Part shown: one piece after another, positions 1 through 8,493 of the stretch
Position numbering within the stretch: position 1 is the first letter of the stretch
Layout: the number at the start of each line of letters is the position of its first letter
DNA from: an uncultured Lachnospiraceae bacterium
GTDB taxonomy: Bacteria; Bacillota; Clostridia; Lachnospirales; Lachnospiraceae
Assembly (NCBI GenBank): GCA_947176505.1
Contig: CAMWQW010000017.1
Span: 1-64,000 of the forward strand
Direction of reading: 5' to 3'
DNA length: 64,000 nt
Notes under the pieces: model-generated
Database searches by the model: none
What the model saw: only the letters and a program-made list of their open reading frames with translations
Told to the model about the DNA's origin: nothing
Program-made: the position numbers and the translations under genes

Positions 1-170
1 TAACAGACGCAAGCCCGGCGGCTTGCGTCACAAGAATTGCGTCGCAATTCTTGCCAGAATGATTTGAGCTGAGGCATTTATCTATATAGTATAACAGACG
101 CAAGCCCGGCGGCTTGCGTCACAAGAATTGCGTCGCAATTCTTGCCGGAATGATTTAAGTTGAGGCATTT
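1..170. repeat. Tandem 79-bp repeat with two hairpins per unit
   Basis: Two copies (1-79 and 92-170) differ at three positions by eye. Each holds two perfect inverted repeats: GACGCAAGCC/GGCTTGCGTC (6-15 with 20-29, loop CGGC) and CAAGAATTGC/GCAATTCTTG (31-40 with 44-53, loop GTC). Copy 2 repeats the same pair 91 bases later. No T-tract follows the stems, so these are not classic terminators. They resemble REP-like intergenic palindromes; the array may continue upstream of the window. Confidence 0.85.
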
Positions 171-199
171 CACAAGTAAAAGCAGAGAGGTAGAACGCG

Positions 200-883
200 A
201 TGGGGGACTTCAAGGGACTGGCAGACAAGTTGAAAGTGAAGGAAAATAAGTATATCATGGAAGCGAGAAAGCTTAAAATAGGAAAAGGCGTGATATCTTA
301 TGATGAAAATATACTGATACCACTAGATGCGATTTCTTTTGTGGAAATACCGGAGCAGGAGCAAAACGGACAGGATTCCTATGAGTTGAAGATTCAGAAC
401 CATGCGGGCACGTGTTTTTACATAACGGCTCCGGACATGGGGTTTATCAGAGAAATTCGCAGTGCCCTGATGATTTGCATGAATGACAGGAGTGCGGTAT
501 ACAGCGGTAGGGAGAGGGCTGTTGTGACCGGGGGAGATAAAGTTTACGGAGATAAAATCATATCAGCAGGGGATATACATATCGAAAGCACAGGACATTC
601 GAGAACTGCCGTGGTCAAAGAGAAAAATACCGGCGCCACCGAGACCATAACGATATTGGAGGATGAGTGGAAGCTCCTTAAAGATTATGCACTGCAAAGA
701 ATGAAGGATTTTCCGAAGAATGATAGGAATCATACCATATGCGAGGCGCTGGCGGCGTCTGCCGAACTTAAGAATAGAGAGAAATGCAAAATGATACTGG
801 ACGTGTCAGGCAACAACGCGTTAGATATGATCATAGTAGGGGCACCGATTGCGATAAAGGCGGTTGTGAATAAGATTATGTGA
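200..883 (+). CDS. Hypothetical protein, 227 aa
   Basis: I do not recognise this protein. The ATG follows AGAGAGG (184-190) at a workable distance. The first ~95 residues look like a small beta-rich domain ending in an amphipathic helix (IREIRSALMICM), reminiscent of PH-like or DUF6232-type domains, but this is only an impression. A glycine-rich segment around residues 110-130 leads to a helical C-terminus. There is no signal peptide or clear membrane segment; the last ~20 residues are hydrophobic (MIIVGAPIAIKAVV) and could be a weak membrane or packing helix. It sits alone between the hairpin repeats and a ~260-base gap before the glycan genes, so it may not belong to that operon. Confidence 0.7.
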   Translation: MGDFKGLADKLKVKENKYIMEARKLKIGKGVISYDENILIPLDAISFVEIPEQEQNGQDSYELKIQNHAGTCFYITAPDMGFIREIRSALMICMNDRSAVYSGRERAVVTGGDKVYGDKIISAGDIHIESTGHSRTAVVKEKNTGATETITILEDEWKLLKDYALQRMKDFPKNDRNHTICEALAASAELKNREKCKMILDVSGNNALDMIIVGAPIAIKAVVNKIM

Positions 884-1146
884 CGGTAATGATTTTAGGA
901 AAATCATGGAAAATGCTTGCTTTTTACGATATACTGCTGTTTAAGAGGCGTATAAAGTTTTCTTTCTATTCAGCCGATAATATTAGCATGACAAAAAAAT
1001 ACTGTGCACATATGAAAGACAAGGAAGGTCGGGATTACTATCATGAGGATAAAAGCAGAGATTAAAGTTGATGACTATAGAATATTATAACATCAGCTTT
1101 TATTTTTGTTTTTTTGAGTAAAGATATAGAGCAAGAGGTAATCAAC

Positions 1147-2451
1147 GTGAAGAAGAAAGATGTTTTATCTGTAATAGATTCGTTGGAAAAAATCAATAGC
1201 GTTCTCGCAAAAAAACTGGACTCAAATGTTCCGGTGACAGTAGAGGTTCTGGCGGACTGTCAGGATGCCGCGATTGCGGTTGGCAATGAAATCGAGAAGG
1301 TCGGAGAGGCAGGAGAAGAGGCTGTCCGCCTGTTGGAAGCCTATTGCGAGAATATCTATCAGATGAATTGTAATCAGTCAGATGTCAATCAGTGCAGAAA
1401 GCTGACTAAAAAAATCCAGAAGCAGTTGGTACAGATACGCAATCAGGTGAAATTCAATCTGCCGGAGGAGAAGAAACAGGTTGTATTTCTGCCATATAAG
1501 GCTTCCATGTGGGATTCCTTAGAGAGCGTATGGAGGGCGGCGTCCGCTGATAAAGATTGGGAGAGTATCGTGATGCCGATTCCCTATTTTACGAAGAATA
1601 AGGACGGCACGCTTGGAGAGATGCACTATGAAGGTGCGGATTTTCCGGATTATGTCCCGATTGTGGACTGGCAGCAGTACTCTTTGGAAGCAGAACATCC
1701 GGCGGTCATTTTCATTCATAATCCGTATGACCAGTATAACCTTGTGACGACCGTGCATCCACAGTTTTATTCAGCAAAAATCAGAAACTATACGGATAAA
1801 TTAGTGTATATTCCATATTTTGTACACAGGAATGATATGGTGAAAGAGGAGTATTGTGTGCTGCCCGGAACATTGTATGCAAATGTAGTAGTACTGCAGT
1901 CAGAAAAAGTCAGAGAGCAGTATATCAGATATTATTCGGCTGCTTTGCCGGAGTTAGCGGAGAGAGTTGGCAGGAAAGCGATAGAAGAGAAGTTTAGGGC
2001 GCTCGGTTCGCCGAAGTTTGACGTGGGTGAGGCAGAAACCGGTGTGGTTCCGGAAGAATGGAAGGAATTTTTGGTCGGAAATAGGAAAGTGCTTTTCTTC
2101 AATACACATTTGAATGGTCTCATAGCGGGCAAAAGCGAACAATTTCTAGAAAAAATAGAGTGGGTATTCGAGTTATTCAAAGATAGAGACGATGTCGTGC
2201 TGTTGTGGCGTCCGCATCCGTTGATGGTGGAAACGGCGAAATCCATGAATCCGGATGCGGTAGAACCGTATTTGCGGCTGGTAGATAAATATAAGGAAGA
2301 AAAGATAGGAATCTACGATGATACCAAAGATTTACACAGAGCCATCAACCTATCCGACGCTTATTACGGTGATATGAGTTCTGTGGTGGAATTGTTCAGA
2401 CATCAAGGGAAACCGATTATGATTATGGATCACACTATCACTGATGGATGA
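1147..2451 (+). CDS. CDP-glycerol-type polyol-phosphate transferase (TagF/TagB-like)
   Basis: Likely moves a polyol-phosphate from a CDP-polyol donor to a glycan. Family features are the FLPYKASMWDSLESV block (about residue 114), IHNPYD (about 191), LLWRPHPL near residue 350 and the end motif GDMSSVVELF, matching the GT-B-like CDP-glycerol glycerophosphotransferase fold. I chose GTG 1147 because AGAGG (1135-1139) lies 7 bases upstream; an in-frame TTG at 1114 has no ribosome site. The first ~110 residues are helical and probably coiled coil. A close paralogue lies at 33772-35133 and shares the same N-terminal layout. LicD and a CTP:glycerol-3-phosphate cytidylyltransferase fusion follow directly, so glycerol-phosphate is the likely cargo, though the exact polyol is inferred. 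There is no membrane segment. Confidence 0.82.
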   Translation: MKKKDVLSVIDSLEKINSVLAKKLDSNVPVTVEVLADCQDAAIAVGNEIEKVGEAGEEAVRLLEAYCENIYQMNCNQSDVNQCRKLTKKIQKQLVQIRNQVKFNLPEEKKQVVFLPYKASMWDSLESVWRAASADKDWESIVMPIPYFTKNKDGTLGEMHYEGADFPDYVPIVDWQQYSLEAEHPAVIFIHNPYDQYNLVTTVHPQFYSAKIRNYTDKLVYIPYFVHRNDMVKEEYCVLPGTLYANVVVLQSEKVREQYIRYYSAALPELAERVGRKAIEEKFRALGSPKFDVGEAETGVVPEEWKEFLVGNRKVLFFNTHLNGLIAGKSEQFLEKIEWVFELFKDRDDVVLLWRPHPLMVETAKSMNPDAVEPYLRLVDKYKEEKIGIYDDTKDLHRAINLSDAYYGDMSSVVELFRHQGKPIMIMDHTITDG

Positions 2452-2501
2452 AACATATCATTCTCGTTATGGAGTGAAGTTCAATTTCGAGGAAAAGGTG
2501 G

Positions 2502-3323
2502 ATGGATATGAAGGTACATCATTTGACTGATGGTGAATTGCGGCAGGTGCAGCTGATTCAGCTTGAGATGTTAAAGGAAGTGGACAGAATCTGCAACCTC
2601 TGCGGTATTCAGTACAATATTATAGCAGGTACACTTCTTGGGGCTGTAAGGCATAAAGGATATATCCCGTGGGATGATGATGCAGATGTTGCATTTTTAA
2701 GAGAAGAGTACGAGAAATTTCGGGCTGCCTGCGAGAAGGAGCTGGATCATAGAAGATTTTATTTCCAAGACCATAGGAATACGACGGGATACCGGTGGGG
2801 ATATGGCAAGCTTAGGAGAAAAGGCACGTGTTTCTTAAGGGAGAATCAGGAGCATATGCCCTATGAGCAGGGAATTTTTATTGATATCTTCCCGTTGGAT
2901 GCCGTTTCCGATAACAAGGCGGTAAGAACATGGCAGAATTTTCACTGTTATTGTATCCGTAAGGTGATGTGGGCTCCGGTCGGGAAAATTGTTTCCAAGA
3001 ATCGCTTTTTAAAAGGATGGTATCGGATTCTTGACTTCATTCCGGCGGATATATTATATGGACATTACAACAGATATGTAGTCCGTCAGAATAAGAAAAA
3101 AACAAAGTGGGTACGCATATTGACATTCCCGACGCCCAATAAGGAATATGGATATCTGAGAGAATGGTATGCAAATCGTGAGAAGATATTGTTTGAAGAC
3201 GGGATATTCTGGGGGATCAAGGATTATGACGCGTACCTGTCGTTTAAGTTTGGGGATTATATGAAACTGCCCCCGATGGAAATGCGCAAGGTACATCCGG
3301 TGACGAAGCTGCAGTGCTTGTAG
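2502..3323 (+). CDS. LicD family phosphotransferase
   Basis: LicD proteins move phosphocholine or another phospho-alcohol from a CDP donor onto surface glycans. The family signature is clear: a helical start (QLIQLEMLKEVDRIC), AGTLLGAVRHKGYIPWDDD at about residues 46-64 with the acidic metal-binding DDD, then IDIFPLDAV near residue 128. At 273 aa it has normal length. ATG 2502 is followed by an in-frame ATG at 2508, which AAAGG (2494-2498) fits slightly better. No choline kinase or choline transporter is in the window, and the next gene makes CDP-glycerol or similar, so phosphoglycerol transfer is at least as likely as phosphocholine. Confidence 0.88.
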   Translation: MDMKVHHLTDGELRQVQLIQLEMLKEVDRICNLCGIQYNIIAGTLLGAVRHKGYIPWDDDADVAFLREEYEKFRAACEKELDHRRFYFQDHRNTTGYRWGYGKLRRKGTCFLRENQEHMPYEQGIFIDIFPLDAVSDNKAVRTWQNFHCYCIRKVMWAPVGKIVSKNRFLKGWYRILDFIPADILYGHYNRYVVRQNKKKTKWVRILTFPTPNKEYGYLREWYANREKILFEDGIFWGIKDYDAYLSFKFGDYMKLPPMEMRKVHPVTKLQCL

Positions 3324-3368
3324 GAGGGCAGTGTAAACACAATGATGGAAAGATGAGAGGAAAAGCCC

Positions 3369-4703
3369 ATGAAGAAAGTCATTACATACGGTTCTTTTGA
3401 TTTATTTCATGAAGGTCATTATCGGTTATTACAAAGAGCAAAAGCTTTGGGGGACTATCTGATTGTCGGGGTAACGACAGAGCACTATGACGAGTCGCGC
3501 GGCAAGATGAATGTTGTAGATTCGTTGATGGATCGTATTGAAAATGTGCGGAAAACGGGATTTGCAGATGAAATCATTATCGAAGACCATGTGGGGCAGA
3601 AAACGGAAGATATTATCAAATACGGCGTGGATATCTTCACGGTAGGTTCTGACTGGACAGGTGTGTTTGATTTTCTGAGGGATTACTGTGAAGTGGTCTA
3701 TCTGGAAAGAACGAAAGATATTTCCAGTACAATGTTGCGGGCGAAGAAGTATAATATTATCAGACTGGGCATCATAGGAACCGGACGGATTGCGGCGAGG
3801 ATGGTGCCTGAAGTGAAGTATGTGAGCGGGATTAATGTAGATGCCGTTTATAATCTTCATATAGAGAGTGCAAGAAAATTTGCGGAACAATTCGAGATGA
3901 ATAAGTATATGGACGACTTAGAGGAATTCTATGAAGAAGTGGACGCTGTATACATTGCATCGCCGCATCAGACGCACTATGAATATATTAAGAGCGCTAT
4001 TCTGCACAAGAAACATGTCTTATGTGAAAAACCGATGGTTTTGCAAAAACAACAAGCCGAAGAAGTGTTCCGGCTGGCGGAAGAAAATAATGTTGTTCTG
4101 ATGGAAGCAATCAAGACCGCATACTGTCCGGGATTCAATCAATTATTGTCTATCGTGCGAAGCGGTGCAATCGGCAGTGTGAGAGACGTGGAAGCTTGCT
4201 TTACGAAACTGGAGAATCCGCTGAGCAGAGAGCTGACAGATACCGCTTACGGCGGCAGTTTTACGGAGCTTGGAAGTTACACGGTATTGCCGGTTTTAAA
4301 GATACTGGGGAAGAATTATCAGGATTTAGAATTTAAAATTCAGACAGCCGCGAATGGTTTGGATGTCTATACCAAGGTATATTTTACCTATGAGAATGCT
4401 TTTGCGACGTCAAAGAACGGATTGGGTGTGAAATCCGAGGGACAGCTTATTATATCAGGAACCAGAGGCTACATCTTAGTGGATGCTCCGTGGTGGAAGA
4501 CGACGTCCTTTGAGGTTCGATATGAGGACAGTAGTCAAAATGAGAAGTATTTCTCTAAGTTCTTGAATGATGGGCTGCGTTATGAAGTGGGAGATTTTGT
4601 TTCGAGTATCAATGGATTTAGTGAGAAACATTTCAAGATGACCAAGGGAGAGAGTATTGTGCTCGCGGAGATTATGGAGAGATTTTTGGAGACGCGAGAG
4701 TGA
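3369..4703 (+). CDS. Fusion: glycerol-3-phosphate cytidylyltransferase + Gfo/Idh/MocA oxidoreductase
   Basis: Residues 1-~128 are a TagD-type cytidylyltransferase: GSFDLFHEGH (8-17, with the HxGH nucleotide-binding motif) and RTKDISSTMLR (114-124, the RTxxISTT signature). This half should make CDP-glycerol or a related CDP-polyol. Residues ~130-444 are a Gfo/Idh/MocA NAD(P)-dependent oxidoreductase: the Rossmann motif GIIGTGRIAARM (134-145) and the diagnostic CEKP (219-222). The reading frame is continuous with no sign of a joining error. An inferred role is that the oxidoreductase reduces or oxidises a sugar or polyol phosphate that the first half then activates. It sits after LicD and before a DUF115 gene. 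The domain order and pairing are unusual. Confidence 0.88.
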   Translation: MKKVITYGSFDLFHEGHYRLLQRAKALGDYLIVGVTTEHYDESRGKMNVVDSLMDRIENVRKTGFADEIIIEDHVGQKTEDIIKYGVDIFTVGSDWTGVFDFLRDYCEVVYLERTKDISSTMLRAKKYNIIRLGIIGTGRIAARMVPEVKYVSGINVDAVYNLHIESARKFAEQFEMNKYMDDLEEFYEEVDAVYIASPHQTHYEYIKSAILHKKHVLCEKPMVLQKQQAEEVFRLAEENNVVLMEAIKTAYCPGFNQLLSIVRSGAIGSVRDVEACFTKLENPLSRELTDTAYGGSFTELGSYTVLPVLKILGKNYQDLEFKIQTAANGLDVYTKVYFTYENAFATSKNGLGVKSEGQLIISGTRGYILVDAPWWKTTSFEVRYEDSSQNEKYFSKFLNDGLRYEVGDFVSSINGFSEKHFKMTKGESIVLAEIMERFLETRE

Positions 4704-4713
4704 GAGACGGAGA

Positions 4714-6024
4714 ATGGTAAGAGATGACAAGAACTGTATAACGGAAAAATATTATTTATTTGGCGCAGGTAATAATGCATGGGGCGTCATTGCTTATTTC
4801 GGCAAAGAGAATATCATAGCGATTATTGATAATGAGGCTAAAAAGACAAATAGCTTTATGAGAGATATTCCCATTATATCTTTGGAACAATACTTGCAAT
4901 CTCATAGTGACGGGACGATTATCATTACGGCAGCGGTACATGAGGGTATAGAAGAGCAATTATCTGATCATAGCATTACGGACTATTACGTTGCGCCTAT
5001 GATACAAATGGGTCTGGCATCTGCCAAACAGATGATCGCAGAATGGCATATGACACAGATGGAAGAAATTTTCCTGTTTGGATATCAGCCAATCGGGCGT
5101 CATTTGATTTGTGAATTGCATCGATGCAGTGCAAACTGCAGAGTGAAGGTAATTCCGCAAAGTGCTAAAGAGGCAGAATGGGCAAAGAAAGACGATTTAC
5201 ATATAGCAGATGTATCGGATATTAATGAAGATAGCAATGTCATTATTTTTCAATCAGGAGATGTTGATAAAGTAAAGACAATAAAGAGAACATCCGAAGG
5301 AATTTTCAATATCTTTGATTTGGTGATGGAGTCTAACAAAGGGGCGGCAGGACTGATTAAATGGAAAAACATCCACGAAGGAGAAAGCTGCATTCTTGTA
5401 GGTAACGGACCGAGTCTCAGAATGGAAGACTTGGAGAAAATTCATCATAGTGGGATAGCCAGTTTTGGCATGAATCTAATTTATAAGGTTTATGATAATA
5501 CGGTTTGGAGACCTGCCTACTATATTTTTTCTGATTATAATATGATGCGCCAGTATTATGATGAAATTGCATTGCTGAGACGTGATAATTTATTTGTAAA
5601 AAATTTTTACTACATGGAAGAAACACCTGTTTTATCAGATGCGAATTATTACCCCGGTTGTGCAGAAAGATGCTATTTAGATGAGCAGCGCTTCGCCGTT
5701 GATATTACCAAGGCAGTATATGGCGGATATACAGTTATGTACGATGCCCTGCAGATAGCAATTTATATGGGGTATAAGAAAATATATTTGATTGGAACCG
5801 ATTTCAGCTATTTGGATGATCCGGCAACAAAAGGCAATCATTTTTATGATGATAAAACGGATGATAAGAGAGTGATTGCAGGAAAGCCTCATATCTATAT
5901 TTCATTGGCGGCTATGCGGAAAGCAGAAGCTTACGCGAGAGAACATAATATCGATATCTATAACGCAACACGAGGCGGTAAGCTGGAGGTATTTCGCAGA
6001 ATAGATTTGGATTCTCTGATTTAA
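4714..6024 (+). CDS. DUF115 / MptE-like (Maf-type) protein with N-terminal FGAG domain
   Basis: The C-terminal half carries the DUF115 signature: LVGNGPSLRMEDLEKI near residue 230, LIGTDFSYL near residue 356, and an end of the ATRGGKLEVFRRID type. This family includes motility accessory factors (Maf), which put nonulosonic acids on flagellin in the cytoplasm, and 6-hydroxymethylpterin diphosphokinase MptE; in glycan islands the glycosyltransferase role is usual. The N-terminus is a small Rossmann-like domain (YYLFGAGNNAWGVIAYF, then AIIDN) of the type repeated through this window. I start at ATG 4714, 11 bases after the previous stop with GAGACGGAG upstream; the frame is open further upstream inside the previous gene. 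No membrane segments. Confidence 0.8.
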   Translation: MVRDDKNCITEKYYLFGAGNNAWGVIAYFGKENIIAIIDNEAKKTNSFMRDIPIISLEQYLQSHSDGTIIITAAVHEGIEEQLSDHSITDYYVAPMIQMGLASAKQMIAEWHMTQMEEIFLFGYQPIGRHLICELHRCSANCRVKVIPQSAKEAEWAKKDDLHIADVSDINEDSNVIIFQSGDVDKVKTIKRTSEGIFNIFDLVMESNKGAAGLIKWKNIHEGESCILVGNGPSLRMEDLEKIHHSGIASFGMNLIYKVYDNTVWRPAYYIFSDYNMMRQYYDEIALLRRDNLFVKNFYYMEETPVLSDANYYPGCAERCYLDEQRFAVDITKAVYGGYTVMYDALQIAIYMGYKKIYLIGTDFSYLDDPATKGNHFYDDKTDDKRVIAGKPHIYISLAAMRKAEAYAREHNIDIYNATRGGKLEVFRRIDLDSLI

Positions 6025-6051
6025 AGTTCTTGATTGGGAAAGAGGGAGAGA

Positions 6052-6945
6052 ATGGTTATGGAATGTAAATTATGTAAAGGCAGTCATATCAGCATAATAT
6101 ATAACGGCAAAATCAGGAACGGAGGACTCGGGCAGTATACGCAGAGGGATGTGCCGATTTACCAATGTGAGGATTGTGGAATCATATGGCATGAGAAAGA
6201 TGATATGAATATAGAGCAGTACTATGAAAGCACACAGTACAGGGAATCGTTGGAAGGAAATTCGGATATTGAGGAATTTTATAAGCTTCATGATAAGGAG
6301 ACGATGGCGAAATTTACATATACGGGAACTGAGCGGTTCAGACACAAAACAGTTGCGGATATTGGCTGCGGCGGCGGCGCATTTCTTGACTTCTTAGGCG
6401 GTGTGGCTAAGGATATTGTTGCGATTGAGCCGTCAGCATACTATAGAAGTGTTATGAGCCAGAAAGGATATCACACTTATCCCTATGCAGCAGATGCAGC
6501 GGCAGAATGGAAGGGTAAGGTGGACACGGTTGTTTCCTTTGATGTGATAGAGCATGTGGAGGCGCCCGTGCAGTTTTTGAATGATATAAAGGAATTGCTA
6601 TCTGAAAGCGGAGAGGCTGTTATCGGAACACCGACCGATGCGCCGGTCATGCGTCAGATGCTGGGAAACATTTATGAACAGAGATTATTATTCAGCACAC
6701 AGCATTTATGGATATTTTCAGAAAAGAATCTGGAAATGATGGCGGAAGCGGCAGGATTTAAAAAGTTTAAGGTGCGATATTTTCAAAGATACGGGCTTTC
6801 CAATTTTATCGGATGGATGAAGGAGCAACGTGCCTGTGGGGAACCCGACTATTTCTTCGTATCGGAGACGATGGATGCCGTTTGGAAATCGGAGATAGGC
6901 AGGCAGGGTATATCTGATTATATCGTAATGTATTTAAGCAAATAG
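6052..6945 (+). CDS. Class I SAM-dependent methyltransferase with N-terminal zinc ribbon
   Basis: Likely methylates a sugar or sugar nucleotide. Two CxxC pairs (CKLC at the start, CEDC about 40 residues on) form a zinc ribbon typical of methyltransferases in sugar clusters. The SAM-binding motif ADIGCGGGAFLDFL lies near residue 100, followed by AIEPS and SFDVIEHV, the methyltransferase domain 12 pattern. The 297-residue length is a little short for the C-methyltransferases that carry an extra C-terminal domain. Start ATG 6052 follows GAGGGAG (6042-6048); TTG 6034 in frame has no ribosome site. The target is unknown. Confidence 0.82.
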   Translation: MVMECKLCKGSHISIIYNGKIRNGGLGQYTQRDVPIYQCEDCGIIWHEKDDMNIEQYYESTQYRESLEGNSDIEEFYKLHDKETMAKFTYTGTERFRHKTVADIGCGGGAFLDFLGGVAKDIVAIEPSAYYRSVMSQKGYHTYPYAADAAAEWKGKVDTVVSFDVIEHVEAPVQFLNDIKELLSESGEAVIGTPTDAPVMRQMLGNIYEQRLLFSTQHLWIFSEKNLEMMAEAAGFKKFKVRYFQRYGLSNFIGWMKEQRACGEPDYFFVSETMDAVWKSEIGRQGISDYIVMYLSK

Positions 6946-6953
6946 GAGGGACC

Positions 6954-7802
6954 ATGTTAAGAGCATATCTTTTCGGAGCAGGCGGCGGCGGAGCCAGATT
7001 GTATGATAGTGTAAAAGAACAGTATGATATTGTCGGAATCGTGGATAATGACGAAAGAAAATGGGGAACAATGTTCCGGGATCATAAAATAGGCGTTCCG
7101 GAGGAATGCCTTAAACAATCTGTATATGATGTGATTGTGCTGACATCAGCGCCGGGCAGGGACAGTATTATACATCAAGTGCGGGGATATGGGATAGCGG
7201 AAAACCGGATTATTACCTCTTTTGTTGACCAGCCGTTAGAGAGCAGAAGGATATTTTTAAAAAGTCTGTCTGTACTTATGCGTGGGTATGACCGGAGAGT
7301 GTCGGTAGCGGAAGCAGGAGTCTTTCAAGGGGATTTTGCGAAATATATGAATCAATATTTCCCTGACAGGAAATTGTATCTGTTCGATACTTTTGAGGGA
7401 TTTGATGAGAAGGATGTCGCATTGGAGCGACAGAACAACTATTCTGCTGCTGGCGCAGCGGACTATCATAATACGAGTTTGGAACTGGTAAGGCAGAAAA
7501 TGGAATATCCGGATCAATGTATCTTTAAAGTAGGATATTTTCCGGAAACCGCGAGTGGCATTGAAGATGAATTCTGTTTTGTGAATTTGGATTTGGATTT
7601 GTATCAGCCGACATTGGAGGGTTTACGCTGGTTTGAAAGCAGAATGGTACAAGGCGGTGTGATTTTAATTCATGATTTTTTTGCCGATAATTTCAGGGGT
7701 GTCAGGCAGGCTGTGGATGAATACATGAGAAACAGGCAACGTCAGGAATTGCATTTGATGCCCATAGGCGATGGCATCAGCATTGCAATATGCGGATTCT
7801 AA
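6954..7802 (+). CDS. FGAG Rossmann domain fused to TylF/MycF-type O-methyltransferase
   Basis: Residues 1-~90 form the small Rossmann-like domain found on many proteins here: AYLFGAGGGGARLYDSV, IVGIVDNDERKWG, then a VIVLTSAP strand. Residues ~100-282 match the macrocin O-methyltransferase (TylF) family: AEAGVFQGDFAKYMN, LYLFDTFEGFDE, FVNLDLDLYQPTLEGL and LIHDFF, where the acidic residues would bind the metal. It should O-methylate a sugar hydroxyl. GGAGG (6946-6950) precedes ATG 6954 at a short distance. The N-terminal domain may tether or sense a nucleotide; its role is unknown. Confidence 0.82.
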   Translation: MLRAYLFGAGGGGARLYDSVKEQYDIVGIVDNDERKWGTMFRDHKIGVPEECLKQSVYDVIVLTSAPGRDSIIHQVRGYGIAENRIITSFVDQPLESRRIFLKSLSVLMRGYDRRVSVAEAGVFQGDFAKYMNQYFPDRKLYLFDTFEGFDEKDVALERQNNYSAAGAADYHNTSLELVRQKMEYPDQCIFKVGYFPETASGIEDEFCFVNLDLDLYQPTLEGLRWFESRMVQGGVILIHDFFADNFRGVRQAVDEYMRNRQRQELHLMPIGDGISIAICGF

Positions 7803-7823
7803 AATTTAAAGGAGGACAACTCT

Positions 7824-8471
7824 ATGAAAGTGGCATCATTTATTCCGATCAAGCTGAATAATCAGAGACTGCCGGGGAAAAATACGCTCCCGTTGGGTAA
7901 AAAGCCGATGTGCGAATATATTTTTGATACGGTATCTAAAGTACAAGGAATTGATGAACGTTATGTGTACTGCAGTGATGAGAAAATAAAGGAATATATG
8001 CCGGAAGATTTGATATTTCTGCAAAGGGATTCATACTTGGATGGATTTCAGGTGAAAGGCTTAGAGATTATCGAATATTTTCTGAGAGATGTGCCGGCGG
8101 ATATCTATGTGCTGACGCATGTGACACAGCCTTTTACGAAACCTGAGTCCATGGAGGAGGCTTTGCAGAAAGTTATAAGCGGTGAATATGATTCGGCATT
8201 CAGCGCAAGGGAAATCCAAGATTACTGCTGGTATCAGGGAAAACCTTTTAACTATGATATGCAGGATATTGTGACAACACAGAATCTTGAACCGATTTAT
8301 ATGGAGACAGGAGCTTTTTATATTTTTACACGGGAAGTATTTGAGAAATATCACCAAAGAATCGGTAAGAAGCCGTATATCAAAGTAATCGACCAGATAG
8401 AAGCGGTTGACATTGATACTGCTTCGGATTATGAATTTGCCAGAGCTGTAGCGGCATTCTTGGGAGTATAG
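7824..8471 (+). CDS. Acylneuraminate/keto-sugar acid cytidylyltransferase (NeuA/KdsB-like)
   Basis: CMP-sugar synthetases join CMP from CTP to a 2-keto sugar acid such as sialic, legionaminic or ketodeoxyoctonic acid. Visible features are an N-terminal nucleotide-binding stretch FIPIKLNNQRLPGKN (residues 6-20, equal to the family IPARxGSKxxPxKN loop), LTHVTQPF near residue 97 (the LLQPTSP position) and DIDTASDYEFARAV at the end (the family IDxxxDLxxAE motif). At 215 aa it has normal length. GGAGG (7811-7815) lies 8 bases before the ATG. It starts a three-gene set with a pyruvate-type aldolase and a KdsC-like phosphatase, so the substrate is likely the keto acid those genes make rather than sialic acid itself; no NeuB is present. 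Confidence 0.85.
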   Translation: MKVASFIPIKLNNQRLPGKNTLPLGKKPMCEYIFDTVSKVQGIDERYVYCSDEKIKEYMPEDLIFLQRDSYLDGFQVKGLEIIEYFLRDVPADIYVLTHVTQPFTKPESMEEALQKVISGEYDSAFSAREIQDYCWYQGKPFNYDMQDIVTTQNLEPIYMETGAFYIFTREVFEKYHQRIGKKPYIKVIDQIEAVDIDTASDYEFARAVAAFLGV

Positions 8472-8493
8472 CAGGACGACGTGGGGTACGCAC

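Noticed and set aside
880-1065. Possible 61-aa gene overlapping the end of the first gene
   Set aside because: It starts with GTG inside the previous stop, has no ribosome site, and its sequence shows no domain or coding-like pattern. The ~260 bases between 883 and 1147 are treated as non-coding.
1066-1146. Promoter before the first CDP-glycerol-type gene
   Set aside because: TATAAC and TTGATG are present but only about 12 bases apart, so no convincing sigma-A promoter can be drawn.
2452-2501. Frameshifted extension of the first CDP-glycerol-type gene
   Set aside because: An open frame continues after the stop, but the paralogue at 33772 ends at the matching position, so the protein looks complete.
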